64,000 nucleotides of DNA, taken from positions 111,477-175,476 of the forward strand of contig NZ_FQTX01000005.1 of assembly GCF_900129045.1 (NCBI RefSeq), written 5' to 3'. Positions 18,160-26,010 of the stretch are shown here, in pieces. The position numbers and the translations under genes were made by a program. The notes below the pieces were generated by a model. It saw only the letters and a list, made by a program, of their open reading frames with translations, did no database searches and was not told the origin of the DNA. Origin of the DNA: Bifidobacterium merycicum DSM 6492. Lineage in GTDB: Bacteria > Actinomycetota > Actinomycetes > Actinomycetales > Bifidobacteriaceae. Position 1 is the first letter of the stretch, and every line of letters starts with the position of its first letter.

Positions 18160-19605
18160 GTGACTGAGACTACTGAACTTCGAATTGCTGTTATCGGCGC
18201 CGGCCCCGCAGGCGTCTATTCCTCCGATATTTTCCTTCGTCAGCTGAAGAAGCTGGGCGAGGAACTCGGCTTGGGCACCAAGGCCCGCATCGACCTGTTC
18301 GAAAAGCTGCCGGTTCCGTTCGGCCTGGTGCGCTACGGCGTGGCCCCCGATCATCCGTCCATCAAATTCATCGCCGACGCACTTGAAAAGACGCTCGACA
18401 ACCCCGACATCCACCTGTACTGCGACGTGGAATTCGGCAAGGACGTCACCCTGGACGAACTGCTCGCCCGCTACGACGCCGTGCTGTTCGCCACCGGCGC
18501 GGTCGAAGACAAGCCGCTCGGCCTGCCGGGCGCCGATCTCGACGGCGTGTACGGTGCCGCCAAGTTCGTCGAATGGTATGACGGTTACCCCACCGGCGCT
18601 CGCGAATGGCCGTTGGATGCCGAGAACGTGGCCGTGATCGGCGGCGGCAACGTGGCCATGGACGTGGCCCGCGAACTTATGCGCAACGCCGATGACCTCA
18701 AAGCCAAAACCGACATCCCCGACAACGTGTACGAAGGCATCAAGGCCAACAAGGCCAAGACGCTGCACCTGTTCATCCGCCGCGGCGTGGCCCAAGCCAA
18801 GTTCAGCGTGCAGGAGCTTCGCGAAATGGAGAAGCTGCCGGGCGTGCAGCTCATCATCAACGAGGACGATTTCGATCTGGACGATGAAACCATCGAAGTC
18901 GCCGGCCAGAACAAGCTGACCCGTCAGATGGTCGAGGAACTGTTCGCGATCCGCGAGATGGCCGAAGACATGGAAGACGACGGCGACGTCGACTTCGAAG
19001 GCAATCCCGCCGACCGCAAGTACTACGTGCACTTCAACTCCGCGCCGACCGAAGTGCTGGGCGAGGACGGCAAAGTCAAGGCGATCCGCGTCGAAAAAAC
19101 CGAAACCAGCGCCGACGGCAAGATGACCCGCACCGGCGAATTCGTCGACTATCCGGTCGAAGCCGTATACCACGCCATCGGCTACAAGCCGGCCACCGCA
19201 CCCGGCATCGCCTACGACGAGAAGCACGCCCACCTCGCCAACGCGAACGAGGATGGTCGCATCACCACCGAAGCGGACGGCGGTGAAGTGCGTGAGCGCC
19301 TGTACGCCACCGGTTGGGCCAAGCGTGGTCCGGTCGGCCTCATCGGTTCCACCAAGTCCGATGCGCTCGCCATCGTGACCAACATGTTGGAGGATCTCGC
19401 CGAGGCCGCCGAAGGCGGTCGCGTGGCTGAGGATCGTGATCCCGAATCCATCGATCGACTGCTGGCCGAGCGTGGCGTCAAGCCGATCGATTTCGCCGGT
19501 TGGAAGAAGGTCGACGCGTACGAGCGTGCCGAGGGTGCGAAGGAAGGCCGCGAGCACAAGAAGGTCATCGAGCCTGATCAGATGCGTGAACTTGCACACG
19601 CCTGA
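18160..19605 (+). CDS. Ferredoxin/flavodoxin-NADP+ reductase (adrenodoxin-reductase type)
   Basis: 481 residues, GTG start. Two Rossmann folds are visible: FAD-binding VIGAGPAGVYSSD at residues 9-21, and NADP-binding AVIGGGNVAMDVAREL near 165-180, with LFIRRG supplying arginines that typically hold the 2'-phosphate. PVPFGLVRYGVAPDHPSIK and the C-terminal ATGWAKRGPVGLIGSTKSDA are signatures of the FprA/adrenodoxin-reductase family. It moves electrons between NADPH and ferredoxin or flavodoxin in the cytoplasm. No ferredoxin gene is adjacent. The start is chosen because it immediately precedes the FAD motif at the usual distance; it lacks a ribosome site and may be leaderless. Confidence 0.93.
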   Translation: MTETTELRIAVIGAGPAGVYSSDIFLRQLKKLGEELGLGTKARIDLFEKLPVPFGLVRYGVAPDHPSIKFIADALEKTLDNPDIHLYCDVEFGKDVTLDELLARYDAVLFATGAVEDKPLGLPGADLDGVYGAAKFVEWYDGYPTGAREWPLDAENVAVIGGGNVAMDVARELMRNADDLKAKTDIPDNVYEGIKANKAKTLHLFIRRGVAQAKFSVQELREMEKLPGVQLIINEDDFDLDDETIEVAGQNKLTRQMVEELFAIREMAEDMEDDGDVDFEGNPADRKYYVHFNSAPTEVLGEDGKVKAIRVEKTETSADGKMTRTGEFVDYPVEAVYHAIGYKPATAPGIAYDEKHAHLANANEDGRITTEADGGEVRERLYATGWAKRGPVGLIGSTKSDALAIVTNMLEDLAEAAEGGRVAEDRDPESIDRLLAERGVKPIDFAGWKKVDAYERAEGAKEGREHKKVIEPDQMRELAHA

Positions 19606-19649
19606 TTGCCGGTGATCGCTGTGTGACGGCTGGTCGCGTGATCTGATTC

Positions 19650-19683
19650 GAGGGAGACGAGCGGAAGTTCGTCTCCCTCTTTC
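19650..19683 (+). terminator. Terminator of the reductase gene
   Basis: GAGGGAGACGA, 8-nt loop, TCGTCTCCCTC then TTTC, 45 bp past the stop. Confidence 0.85.
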
Positions 19684-19836
19684 GTTCGCGCTTGTTAGCG
19701 CGTCCCATGCGTCTCACTCCGCAGGTCTCATTCGTTCCGCAAGCCTCGCCCCGTTCCGTTCCGCAAGCCTCGTCCGTTCCGCCCATTTCCCGGATACATC
19801 CAGTAATCATTCAGGGTGGCATTTTAGGCTGAAGCC

Positions 19837-20784
19837 ATGAATGCCAAAATGCGTGTACACGGCCATTGCAACGGCCTGAAAACAACGCTGCTCTTCGCGT
19901 TGATGTGGGCGATCATCATGCTCATCTGGCTGTGCACCGGTGCCAGCCGCAACAGCCTCGGTATCTACATCATCATCGGATTGGCGACCACATTCGGATC
20001 GTACTGGTTCTCCGACAAGCTCGCCATCGCATCCATGGGCGCTCAGGAAGTCAGCGAACAGGAAGCGCCGCAAATCTATCAGATCGTCCGCGAGCTCTCC
20101 GCCAAAGCCGGCAAACCGATGCCCCGCATCTACATCGCGCCCACCGAAAGCCCCAACGCCTTCGCCACCGGACGCAACGAACGTCACGCGGCGGTCTGCT
20201 GCACGCAAGGCATCCTGCGCATCCTCAACGGACGCGAACTGCGCGGCGTGCTCGGCCACGAACTCATGCATGTTTACAATCACGACATCCTCACCTCCGC
20301 CATCGCCTCGGCCATGGCATCCGTGATCTCATATCTGGGATACTCGCTCATGTACTTCGGCGGCGGCGACCGCGACCGCGAAGGATCCTCCGGACTGGTC
20401 GGCGTGGTCGGCGTGATCCTCACTTCTATTCTCGCGCCCATCGGTGCGTCGCTGGTACAACTGGCCATTTCGCGTACGCGCGAATACGATGCGGACGAGG
20501 ATGGCAGCAGACTCACCGGGGACCCCGAAGCGCTCGCCTCCGCGCTGAACAAGATTTCCATGGGTGTGGAGTCCAGGCCGATGCAGGCCACGGCGGGCAA
20601 TCAGTCGGTGGCGGCCATGATGATCGCCAATCCGTTCAAATCCGGCGGTTTCTCCCGTCTGTTCTCCACGCATCCGCCGACCGCCGACCGTATCGCACGG
20701 CTGATGCAGATGTCGCAGGAGATGCGCGGCGCCCAAATCGGCGGCGACGGGATGCGACCGGCGCAGGTTCCGGCGTACTACTGA
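19837..20784 (+). CDS. htpX: HtpX-family membrane zinc metalloprotease
   Basis: 315 residues, ATG at 19837. Two N-terminal helices (LLFALMWAIIMLIWLCTG and LGIYIIIGLATTFGSYWF) anchor the protein. The M48 zinc motif HELMH is at residues 141-145, with the third ligand expected from REYDADEDG near 220; two more hydrophobic segments lie between them (VISYLGYSLMYFGG and VGVVGVILTSILAPIG). The C-terminal FSTHPPTADRIARL is a standard M48B ending. It degrades damaged membrane proteins and is usually part of the envelope-stress response. It is preceded by a 230-bp gap holding CGTTCCGCAAGCCTCG repeats (19733-19778). Confidence 0.93.
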   Translation: MNAKMRVHGHCNGLKTTLLFALMWAIIMLIWLCTGASRNSLGIYIIIGLATTFGSYWFSDKLAIASMGAQEVSEQEAPQIYQIVRELSAKAGKPMPRIYIAPTESPNAFATGRNERHAAVCCTQGILRILNGRELRGVLGHELMHVYNHDILTSAIASAMASVISYLGYSLMYFGGGDRDREGSSGLVGVVGVILTSILAPIGASLVQLAISRTREYDADEDGSRLTGDPEALASALNKISMGVESRPMQATAGNQSVAAMMIANPFKSGGFSRLFSTHPPTADRIARLMQMSQEMRGAQIGGDGMRPAQVPAYY

Positions 20785-20994
20785 TCGCTTGATTGGTGAT
20801 TGGTGGCTGGTCGTTGGTTATTGATTGTTGACGGGCGTAGCGGTTGGTGCCAGCGGATACGCTAGTTGACGACGCACGAAGGCTCCAGCTGCTTCAGACT
20901 GGTTCGGACATGGTGATTCATCTTTTGGGCGATGAGTCGCGTGGTATCCGTTTTGATGCTAAACTGACCGCTTGTGCGCCAAAAGCGCCACCTT

Positions 20995-21065
20995 GCGGAT
21001 GTAGTTCATCGGTAGAACGACAGCTTCCCAAGCTGTAGAGGCGGGTTCGACTCCCGTCATCCGCT
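20995..21065 (+). tRNA. tRNA-Gly (anticodon CCC)
   Basis: Acceptor arms GCGGATG/CATCCGC; D arm AGTTCATCGGTAGAACG; anticodon stem ACAGC/GCTGT around TTCCCAA (anticodon CCC); T arm GCGGGTTCGACTCCCGT. 71 nt; CCA not encoded. The 210-bp gap before it shows no gene. Confidence 0.95.
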
Positions 21066-21072
21066 CCGACAA

Positions 21073-21100
21073 GCTCCGAACCCTACGGTTCGGAGCCTTT
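21073..21100 (+). terminator. Terminator of tRNA-Gly
   Basis: GCTCCGAA ... TTCGGAGC followed by CTTTCTT. Confidence 0.85.
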
Positions 21101-21171
21101 CTTATGCTCCCTCGCGCTTTCCGTATCCGCAGCCTTCCGGACTCTTCCCTTCCGCTGCGTAACACAACGGA

Positions 21172-21297
21172 TGTCCGATTCTCCCGAATCGGTCACGCGG
21201 GGTGCGGCGAGGCATACCAGAGTGTCCGATTCTCCAGAAAAGGACATGCGAAGTGGGGGCGTGGGGGTGAGGGTGTCCGATTCTCCAGAATCGGGCA
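21172..21297. repeat. Family A palindromic array, 3 copies
   Basis: Copies at 21172, 21223 and 21274, steps of exactly 51 bp, between tRNA-Gly and the AbiEi-like gene. The middle copy has a decayed right arm (GAAAAGGACA). Confidence 0.9.
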
Positions 21298-21418
21298 CTC
21301 AGGGGCGATGTGGATATGCCTGTGGATGACACGCCGAGCTGTGGATAACTGCCTATCTTCTGTCCACAACCCCCGTTTCAGCTGGCGCATCGGATGGAAC
21401 GTCCCGTATCTTGTGCGC

Positions 21419-22492
21419 ATGACTACGCAAACGAATACGAAAACAAGCACGCAAGCAAGCGCACCAACAGCCGCATTCGCGTATGCGCGAACGGAGGCCC
21501 AACGGAGGTTGGACGCGATGTTCAGGGAATGCCGTAAACGGCGTCAACTCGCGCATCCCACGGATCCGAAGGATCGGCGTGCGCTTCAACGTCGTGTGCG
21601 CAAAGGCACTGTTATCATGCCGCACAAGGGTCTGTACTTGGACGCGGAAAAATGGGCGGCATTGTCATACTCCGAACGCATTATCTGGATGTTGCGTTCC
21701 GTCTGTCAGCTGTACCCTGGCGCGGTGCTGTGCGGCCCGTCGGCCGCCGCCGCATACGGTTTGACCAGCGTGTGGAAAATCCAGAAATACGTCCATATCG
21801 CGGTCGTGAATCGCTCCAAGGCGGGGCGTCACGGTTTCATCATCGCACGCTACTACAAGAATCCGCCCGCAACATGCAAGATCGATGGCATGCTCGTCAC
21901 CGACCTGTTCCAAACCCTGATGGACTGCGCGAGAACACTGGATTTCATCAACGCATTCGAAATCTGCTCGACGGGATTGCGAAGGTTCAAATCCACGGTC
22001 AAGACCTTAATGGATTACGTTGGTGGCACGACGCGTCTGTGGGGCATTATCCGCGCGAGATTTCTTGCGGAACGTGTGGAACCGTTATGCGAGAACGGGG
22101 GAGAAGCGGTGGCGTTGGCGACGATTCTGGAATTGGGGTACGCGCGTCCGCGAGCGCAGGTCGTGTTCATAAGCCCGTTGGATGGGGGTGAGATTCGCGG
22201 CGATTTCTGCTGGAAGCGCGCTGACGGAACGCTGATTGTGGGCGAATTGGATGGGCGGTGGAAATACGAGAATCCCGCCATGATGCACGGCGGTGACGCG
22301 TGCGATGTGATTTTGAATGAGAAGGATCGTGAAAGCGAACTGAACATGCTGCGTATCAGCGTCGTGCGTTTCCAGATGAAGCATGTGTGGGCGAAGGAGC
22401 CGTTGAAGGAGCGTCTGGAAGTGGCGCAGGTGCCGCATGATCCCGAAGCGTGGCGCTCGCCGTTCAAGGGTTTCCGTTGCGTGGCCTACTGA
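21419..22492 (+). CDS. AbiEi-like winged-helix protein with a PD-(D/E)XK-like C-terminus
   Basis: 357 residues from the ATG at 21419. The first 100 residues (RALQRRVRKGTVIMPHKGLYLDAEKWAALS ... GAVLCGPSAAAAYGL) match the pattern of AbiEi-type antitoxin/HTH proteins common in actinobacteria. Residues 110-200 continue that fold (YVHIAVVNRSKAGRHGFIIAR, LFQTLMDCART). The C-terminal third has GEIRGDFCWKRADGTLIVGELDGRWKY, resembling the D-x(n)-E-x-D-G-x-x-K/R-Y core of DUF559/restriction-like nucleases. There is no toxin partner (AbiEii) next to it; it stands alone between tRNA-Gly and a YddG-like exporter. A defence or regulatory role is inferred from fold resemblance only. The start is preceded by a weak ribosome site. 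Confidence 0.7.
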   Translation: MTTQTNTKTSTQASAPTAAFAYARTEAQRRLDAMFRECRKRRQLAHPTDPKDRRALQRRVRKGTVIMPHKGLYLDAEKWAALSYSERIIWMLRSVCQLYPGAVLCGPSAAAAYGLTSVWKIQKYVHIAVVNRSKAGRHGFIIARYYKNPPATCKIDGMLVTDLFQTLMDCARTLDFINAFEICSTGLRRFKSTVKTLMDYVGGTTRLWGIIRARFLAERVEPLCENGGEAVALATILELGYARPRAQVVFISPLDGGEIRGDFCWKRADGTLIVGELDGRWKYENPAMMHGGDACDVILNEKDRESELNMLRISVVRFQMKHVWAKEPLKERLEVAQVPHDPEAWRSPFKGFRCVAY

Positions 22493-22553
22493 TTCGTCTG
22501 GCTGACTGTCTGGCATCGATGCTGCGGGCGCGGATGCCGGTAGCATCGACCCT

Positions 22554-23519
22554 GTGAACCAGGAAGAGAAAACACCGTCAAGCCCATGCAATCCGTCTAA
22601 CGGTAGGGTGAAACAAGGCAACATTATAGGTCTGTGCGCAATCCTGCTATGGGGATTCATGGCTGGACTGGTGCGTATCGTAGCCAACGATTTCGGGGCC
22701 ACGCTCGGCTCCGCCCTGATATACACCGTTGGTGGCGCGATGCTGCTCATCGTGCGCAAACCTGCGCCGATCCGCAGGTATCCGCGTCGATACCTGCTGG
22801 TTGGCGGACTGATGTTCGTGTTCTACGAAGCTTCCATCTCCCTGGCCATCGGACTGGCATTCACATCCGCGCAATCCATCGAAGTGAGCCTCATCAACTA
22901 CCTGTGGCCTTCATTGCTGGTACTTATGACCGCCGCGTTCTCGCGCAGAAAAGGCGCGGTTTGGCGGGCGCTGCCGGGTGTCATCATCGTGACGATCGGT
23001 ATCGCCCTGGCGGTTGGCGGTGACAGGTTGGATATCAACGGCGCTCTGGCGAACATTGCGAACCCGCTGCCGTATCTACTGGCGTTGCTCGGTGCGTTCG
23101 TCTGGTCGCTGTACGCCACGGTGGCACCGGCGATGTCGGGCGGATACGATGGGACGGCGATCTTCATCTGTTTTGTGGCGGTCACGCTGTGGATCATCCA
23201 CTTTGCTTCCGTTCAGGGGGTGCCTGACCGAATGCCGTCGTTCTGGGGATTCGTGGCGGTGGTCGCCTGCGCGATTTCGATTGCGGGAGGATACGCGTGC
23301 TGGGGTTACGGCATGCTGCATGGCGACATGGAAGTGTTGTCGCTCGGATCCTACGCGACGCCCGTACTGTCGACCGCATCCAGCATGGTGCTGCTGGGCG
23401 TGGCGCTCGGAGCGTCGTTCTGGATTGGCGTGGCGCTTGTGGTGGGCGGCACGCTTGTCAACGTGTGGCTCGGCAAACCTGCCCCCAGAGTGTCCGATTC
23501 TGGTGAATCGGACGTCTGA
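22554..23519 (+). CDS. YddG-like DMT-superfamily exporter
   Basis: 321 residues, GTG at 22554. Ten predicted helices; SLINYLWPSLLVLMTAAFSRRK closely resembles the YddG branch (aromatic amino-acid exporters) of the drug/metabolite transporter superfamily, and GGYACWGYGMLHGDMEVLSLGSYATPVLST is the matching second-half motif. The substrate in this organism is unproven. The protein normally ends shortly after the last helix (LVNVWLGKPAP); here a family A repeat (23491-23514) supplies the last residues, VSDSGESDV, and the stop follows directly, so the palindrome has become the C-terminus. Confidence 0.85.
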   Translation: MNQEEKTPSSPCNPSNGRVKQGNIIGLCAILLWGFMAGLVRIVANDFGATLGSALIYTVGGAMLLIVRKPAPIRRYPRRYLLVGGLMFVFYEASISLAIGLAFTSAQSIEVSLINYLWPSLLVLMTAAFSRRKGAVWRALPGVIIVTIGIALAVGGDRLDINGALANIANPLPYLLALLGAFVWSLYATVAPAMSGGYDGTAIFICFVAVTLWIIHFASVQGVPDRMPSFWGFVAVVACAISIAGGYACWGYGMLHGDMEVLSLGSYATPVLSTASSMVLLGVALGASFWIGVALVVGGTLVNVWLGKPAPRVSDSGESDV

Positions 23520-23665
23520 GGTGTAATGCGCCCATCTTGGTTGCCCGTTTCTCCCGAATCGGAATTCCGGACCGTGTGCCGCCCACCCAGTGTGTCCGTT
23601 TCTGGTGAATCGGACGCTCATGGGTGTGGGGTGAGCATGAGTGTCATTTTCTCCCGAATCAACCC
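23491..23665. repeat. Family A palindromic array, 4 copies, starting inside the exporter gene
   Basis: Copies at 23491 (coding), 23542, 23593 and 23642 (steps 51, 51, 49). The last two are decayed in one arm. Confidence 0.88.
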
Positions 23666-23721
23666 ATACCAGCCGAAACCGATCCGAATTGGCTCAAACC
23701 GGTCCGTCCCAACCCGTCTCA

Positions 23722-26010
23722 TCACATCACCTTGGTGGACTCCAGATTGCGGCTCACCCAGGTGTTCAACCGGATCACCGGCTTGCGCAGCACGAGCCCC
23801 AACAGCAGCGAGGGGATCAGGAACAAGGCGAGATACACCATGTCGAGCAGATACTCATTGCCGTAGGATCCGGCCATCGCGGCGTGCATGGCGTCGATGG
23901 CGTGCGGGAACGGCAGGAACGGGTAGAGCAGCTGGAAGAACTTCGGCAGCGTCTCAATCGGGAACGTACCGCCCGAACCGGCGACCTGCATCACCAGCAG
24001 CACCACGGCCACGGCCTTGCCGATATCGCCGAACGACACGGTCAGCGTGTACACGATATTCGAGAACACGAGCGCGGCAAGCCATCCCACGGCGAGGAAC
24101 TGCAACGCATGATTCGCCTGCACACCGAGGAAATACATGTCGCCCAGGCAGACCAGCGTGCCCTGTAGCAATGCCAGCAGCGCGAAGATCGCATACCGTC
24201 CGAAATACTCGTGGTCGAGTCGCAGCCCCCAACGCGAGGCGTTGCCCGGCCTGGACGGTCCGGCGATGCGCGGCAACGCGTCGCCCAAACCCAGCACGTG
24301 CGCCTTCTCGCGGTCCGAAATCGTCACCTTCAGCATGGCGCACAGGATGATCGCGCCCACCCAGATCGACAGGATCGTATAGAACGGCGCCATGGCCGAA
24401 CCGTAGTTCGCAATCGGATACACTGCTACGCGATGCAGGGCGACGGGCGCGGAGATCAGTGTGGACAGCGTGGACGCGTTGGCGGTGGTCAACGCACGCA
24501 GTTCGTCCGATTCACCAGAATCGGACACGCTGTCTGAGTCGCCCGCATCCAGCTTCGTGATGAGCTCCTTCACCGTGGCGGCCGACGAATCAAGCTTCTT
24601 CGCGATTGCGCCGAGCGTGGACTGGATGGATGCCACGTTCGACCCCACGCCGCTCGTCACGTCGTCCAGATCATCGGCGGTGCCGTTCAGTTGCGTGATC
24701 ATGCCGTCGGTTTGGGAGATGAGCGTGCTGACCGTGGATGCCAACGCGTCGATTTTCGGCTTGACGTTCGTGGTGTAATCGTCGCGCACGTCGGTGATCG
24801 ACTGTTTCGCCGAGGCGATCCGCCCCAGGATCTCCTTGCGGGAGTGTTCCGCGGCCGCGGCGTTCTGCGTGACCTGCGTGGAGGCGTCCTTCAGTTCCTG
24901 CGCGAGCTTCTGCGTATCGCCTTTGGCGGCCTCCAGCAGCGCGATCTCCCGGTCGATGGCATCCAATAGTGCCTGTTTCGCCGCGTCGCCGTCCGGCAGC
25001 TGCTCCACCGAGGCGCGCATATGCTTGAGGCTCGTGATGTACGTGTCATACAGGGATTCCCCGCTGGAAATCTGCTCGCTCAGCTCCTTCAGCTGGTTCG
25101 CGGCCGTGGTCGAATCCGTTCCGAGCGCGTCGAACGCCTTGTTCACCTTGGCTGCCACTTGGTCGAACGCGTCTGATACCTGATTGAGCGCCGTGTTCAC
25201 CGAGGAGGTGACGCTCGCGCCCGCCGAAGTGATCGACGTGGCACCCGATTTGCCTTGTTTCAACGCGTTTCTGGCCTGCCTGCCCGCCTTGGTCGCCGAG
25301 GAGAGCAGTCTGCCTGTGGAATCCACGATGTCGTTCGCCGAGCCGAGCAGCTGCGAATATGAGGTCACCTGCTGTGAGGCGCCGGTCAGCGTATCCGCCA
25401 CGGTGGTGAGATTGTCGTCGAGATTGCGCATGTATTCGGCCATTTGCGGGCTTTGCGAATAGCGCAGGATGTTCGAGGCCAGGTCAAGACCGACTTGAGC
25501 GATTGTTTTGGCGAAGGTCTTGTCGATGGTGTTGACCACGGTCGTCGCGCCCTGATCGGTGATATGCGGGGCGATCGGGTTGATTTTCTCGTTCAGATAA
25601 TACTTGAGCTGTGCGTGTTTGATGTCGGGGGAGAACAGGGTCATCATGTCGGCGCTGAAGCTTTTCGGGATTACGATCGCCGCATAGTATTCGCCTGATT
25701 CCACGCCGTCGATGGCCTTATCACTGTTCACGAACTGCCAGTCCAGCTGATCGTTGGCGCGTAGCGTGCTGATGATGGTTTCGCCCACGTTGATGCGCAC
25801 CGGCACGAGATCTGACTTGTATCCCTTGTCGTTATTGGCCACGGCGACCTTCAACGCCTTGGTGTTGCCGTAAGGGTCCCAGCTGGCCGCGATGTTGAAC
25901 CAGGCGTACAGCGCCGGCACCACGACCAAACCCATCGAGACGATCACGGCGATCACATTGCGGGTGGCATGGCACATGTCCCGTTTGAAGATGCCCCAGA
26001 TCAGTTTCAC
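23722..26010 (-). CDS. YhgE/Pip-domain membrane protein (second of pair)
   Basis: 762 residues. Order: one N-terminal helix (VIAVIVSMGLVVVPALYAWFNIAASWDPYGNT, the Pip family hallmark); an extracytoplasmic domain with VAVANNDKGYKS and YYAAIVIPKSFSADMM; about 300 residues of Ala/Thr/Ser-rich predicted coiled coil; then about five C-terminal helices (from YTILSIWVGAIILCAML to LALFLIPSLLLGLVL). This is the ABC-2-like permease fold of phage-infection protein Pip and YhgE, linked in other Gram-positives to phage adsorption and, in YueB/EsaA-type relatives, type VII secretion. Its ATG overlaps the stop of the upstream paralogue, so the two are translationally coupled. A family A repeat (24504-24527) is read in frame as SDSGESD before the C-terminal helices. 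Confidence 0.88.
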   Translation of the reverse strand: MKLIWGIFKRDMCHATRNVIAVIVSMGLVVVPALYAWFNIAASWDPYGNTKALKVAVANNDKGYKSDLVPVRINVGETIISTLRANDQLDWQFVNSDKAIDGVESGEYYAAIVIPKSFSADMMTLFSPDIKHAQLKYYLNEKINPIAPHITDQGATTVVNTIDKTFAKTIAQVGLDLASNILRYSQSPQMAEYMRNLDDNLTTVADTLTGASQQVTSYSQLLGSANDIVDSTGRLLSSATKAGRQARNALKQGKSGATSITSAGASVTSSVNTALNQVSDAFDQVAAKVNKAFDALGTDSTTAANQLKELSEQISSGESLYDTYITSLKHMRASVEQLPDGDAAKQALLDAIDREIALLEAAKGDTQKLAQELKDASTQVTQNAAAAEHSRKEILGRIASAKQSITDVRDDYTTNVKPKIDALASTVSTLISQTDGMITQLNGTADDLDDVTSGVGSNVASIQSTLGAIAKKLDSSAATVKELITKLDAGDSDSVSDSGESDELRALTTANASTLSTLISAPVALHRVAVYPIANYGSAMAPFYTILSIWVGAIILCAMLKVTISDREKAHVLGLGDALPRIAGPSRPGNASRWGLRLDHEYFGRYAIFALLALLQGTLVCLGDMYFLGVQANHALQFLAVGWLAALVFSNIVYTLTVSFGDIGKAVAVVLLVMQVAGSGGTFPIETLPKFFQLLYPFLPFPHAIDAMHAAMAGSYGNEYLLDMVYLALFLIPSLLLGLVLRKPVIRLNTWVSRNLESTKVM
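24504..24527. repeat. Family A repeat inside a YhgE/Pip coding frame
   Basis: A single copy with ACCA loop (the reverse complement of the TGGT loop) and one left-end mismatch; read on the minus strand as VSDSGESDE. Confidence 0.85.
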
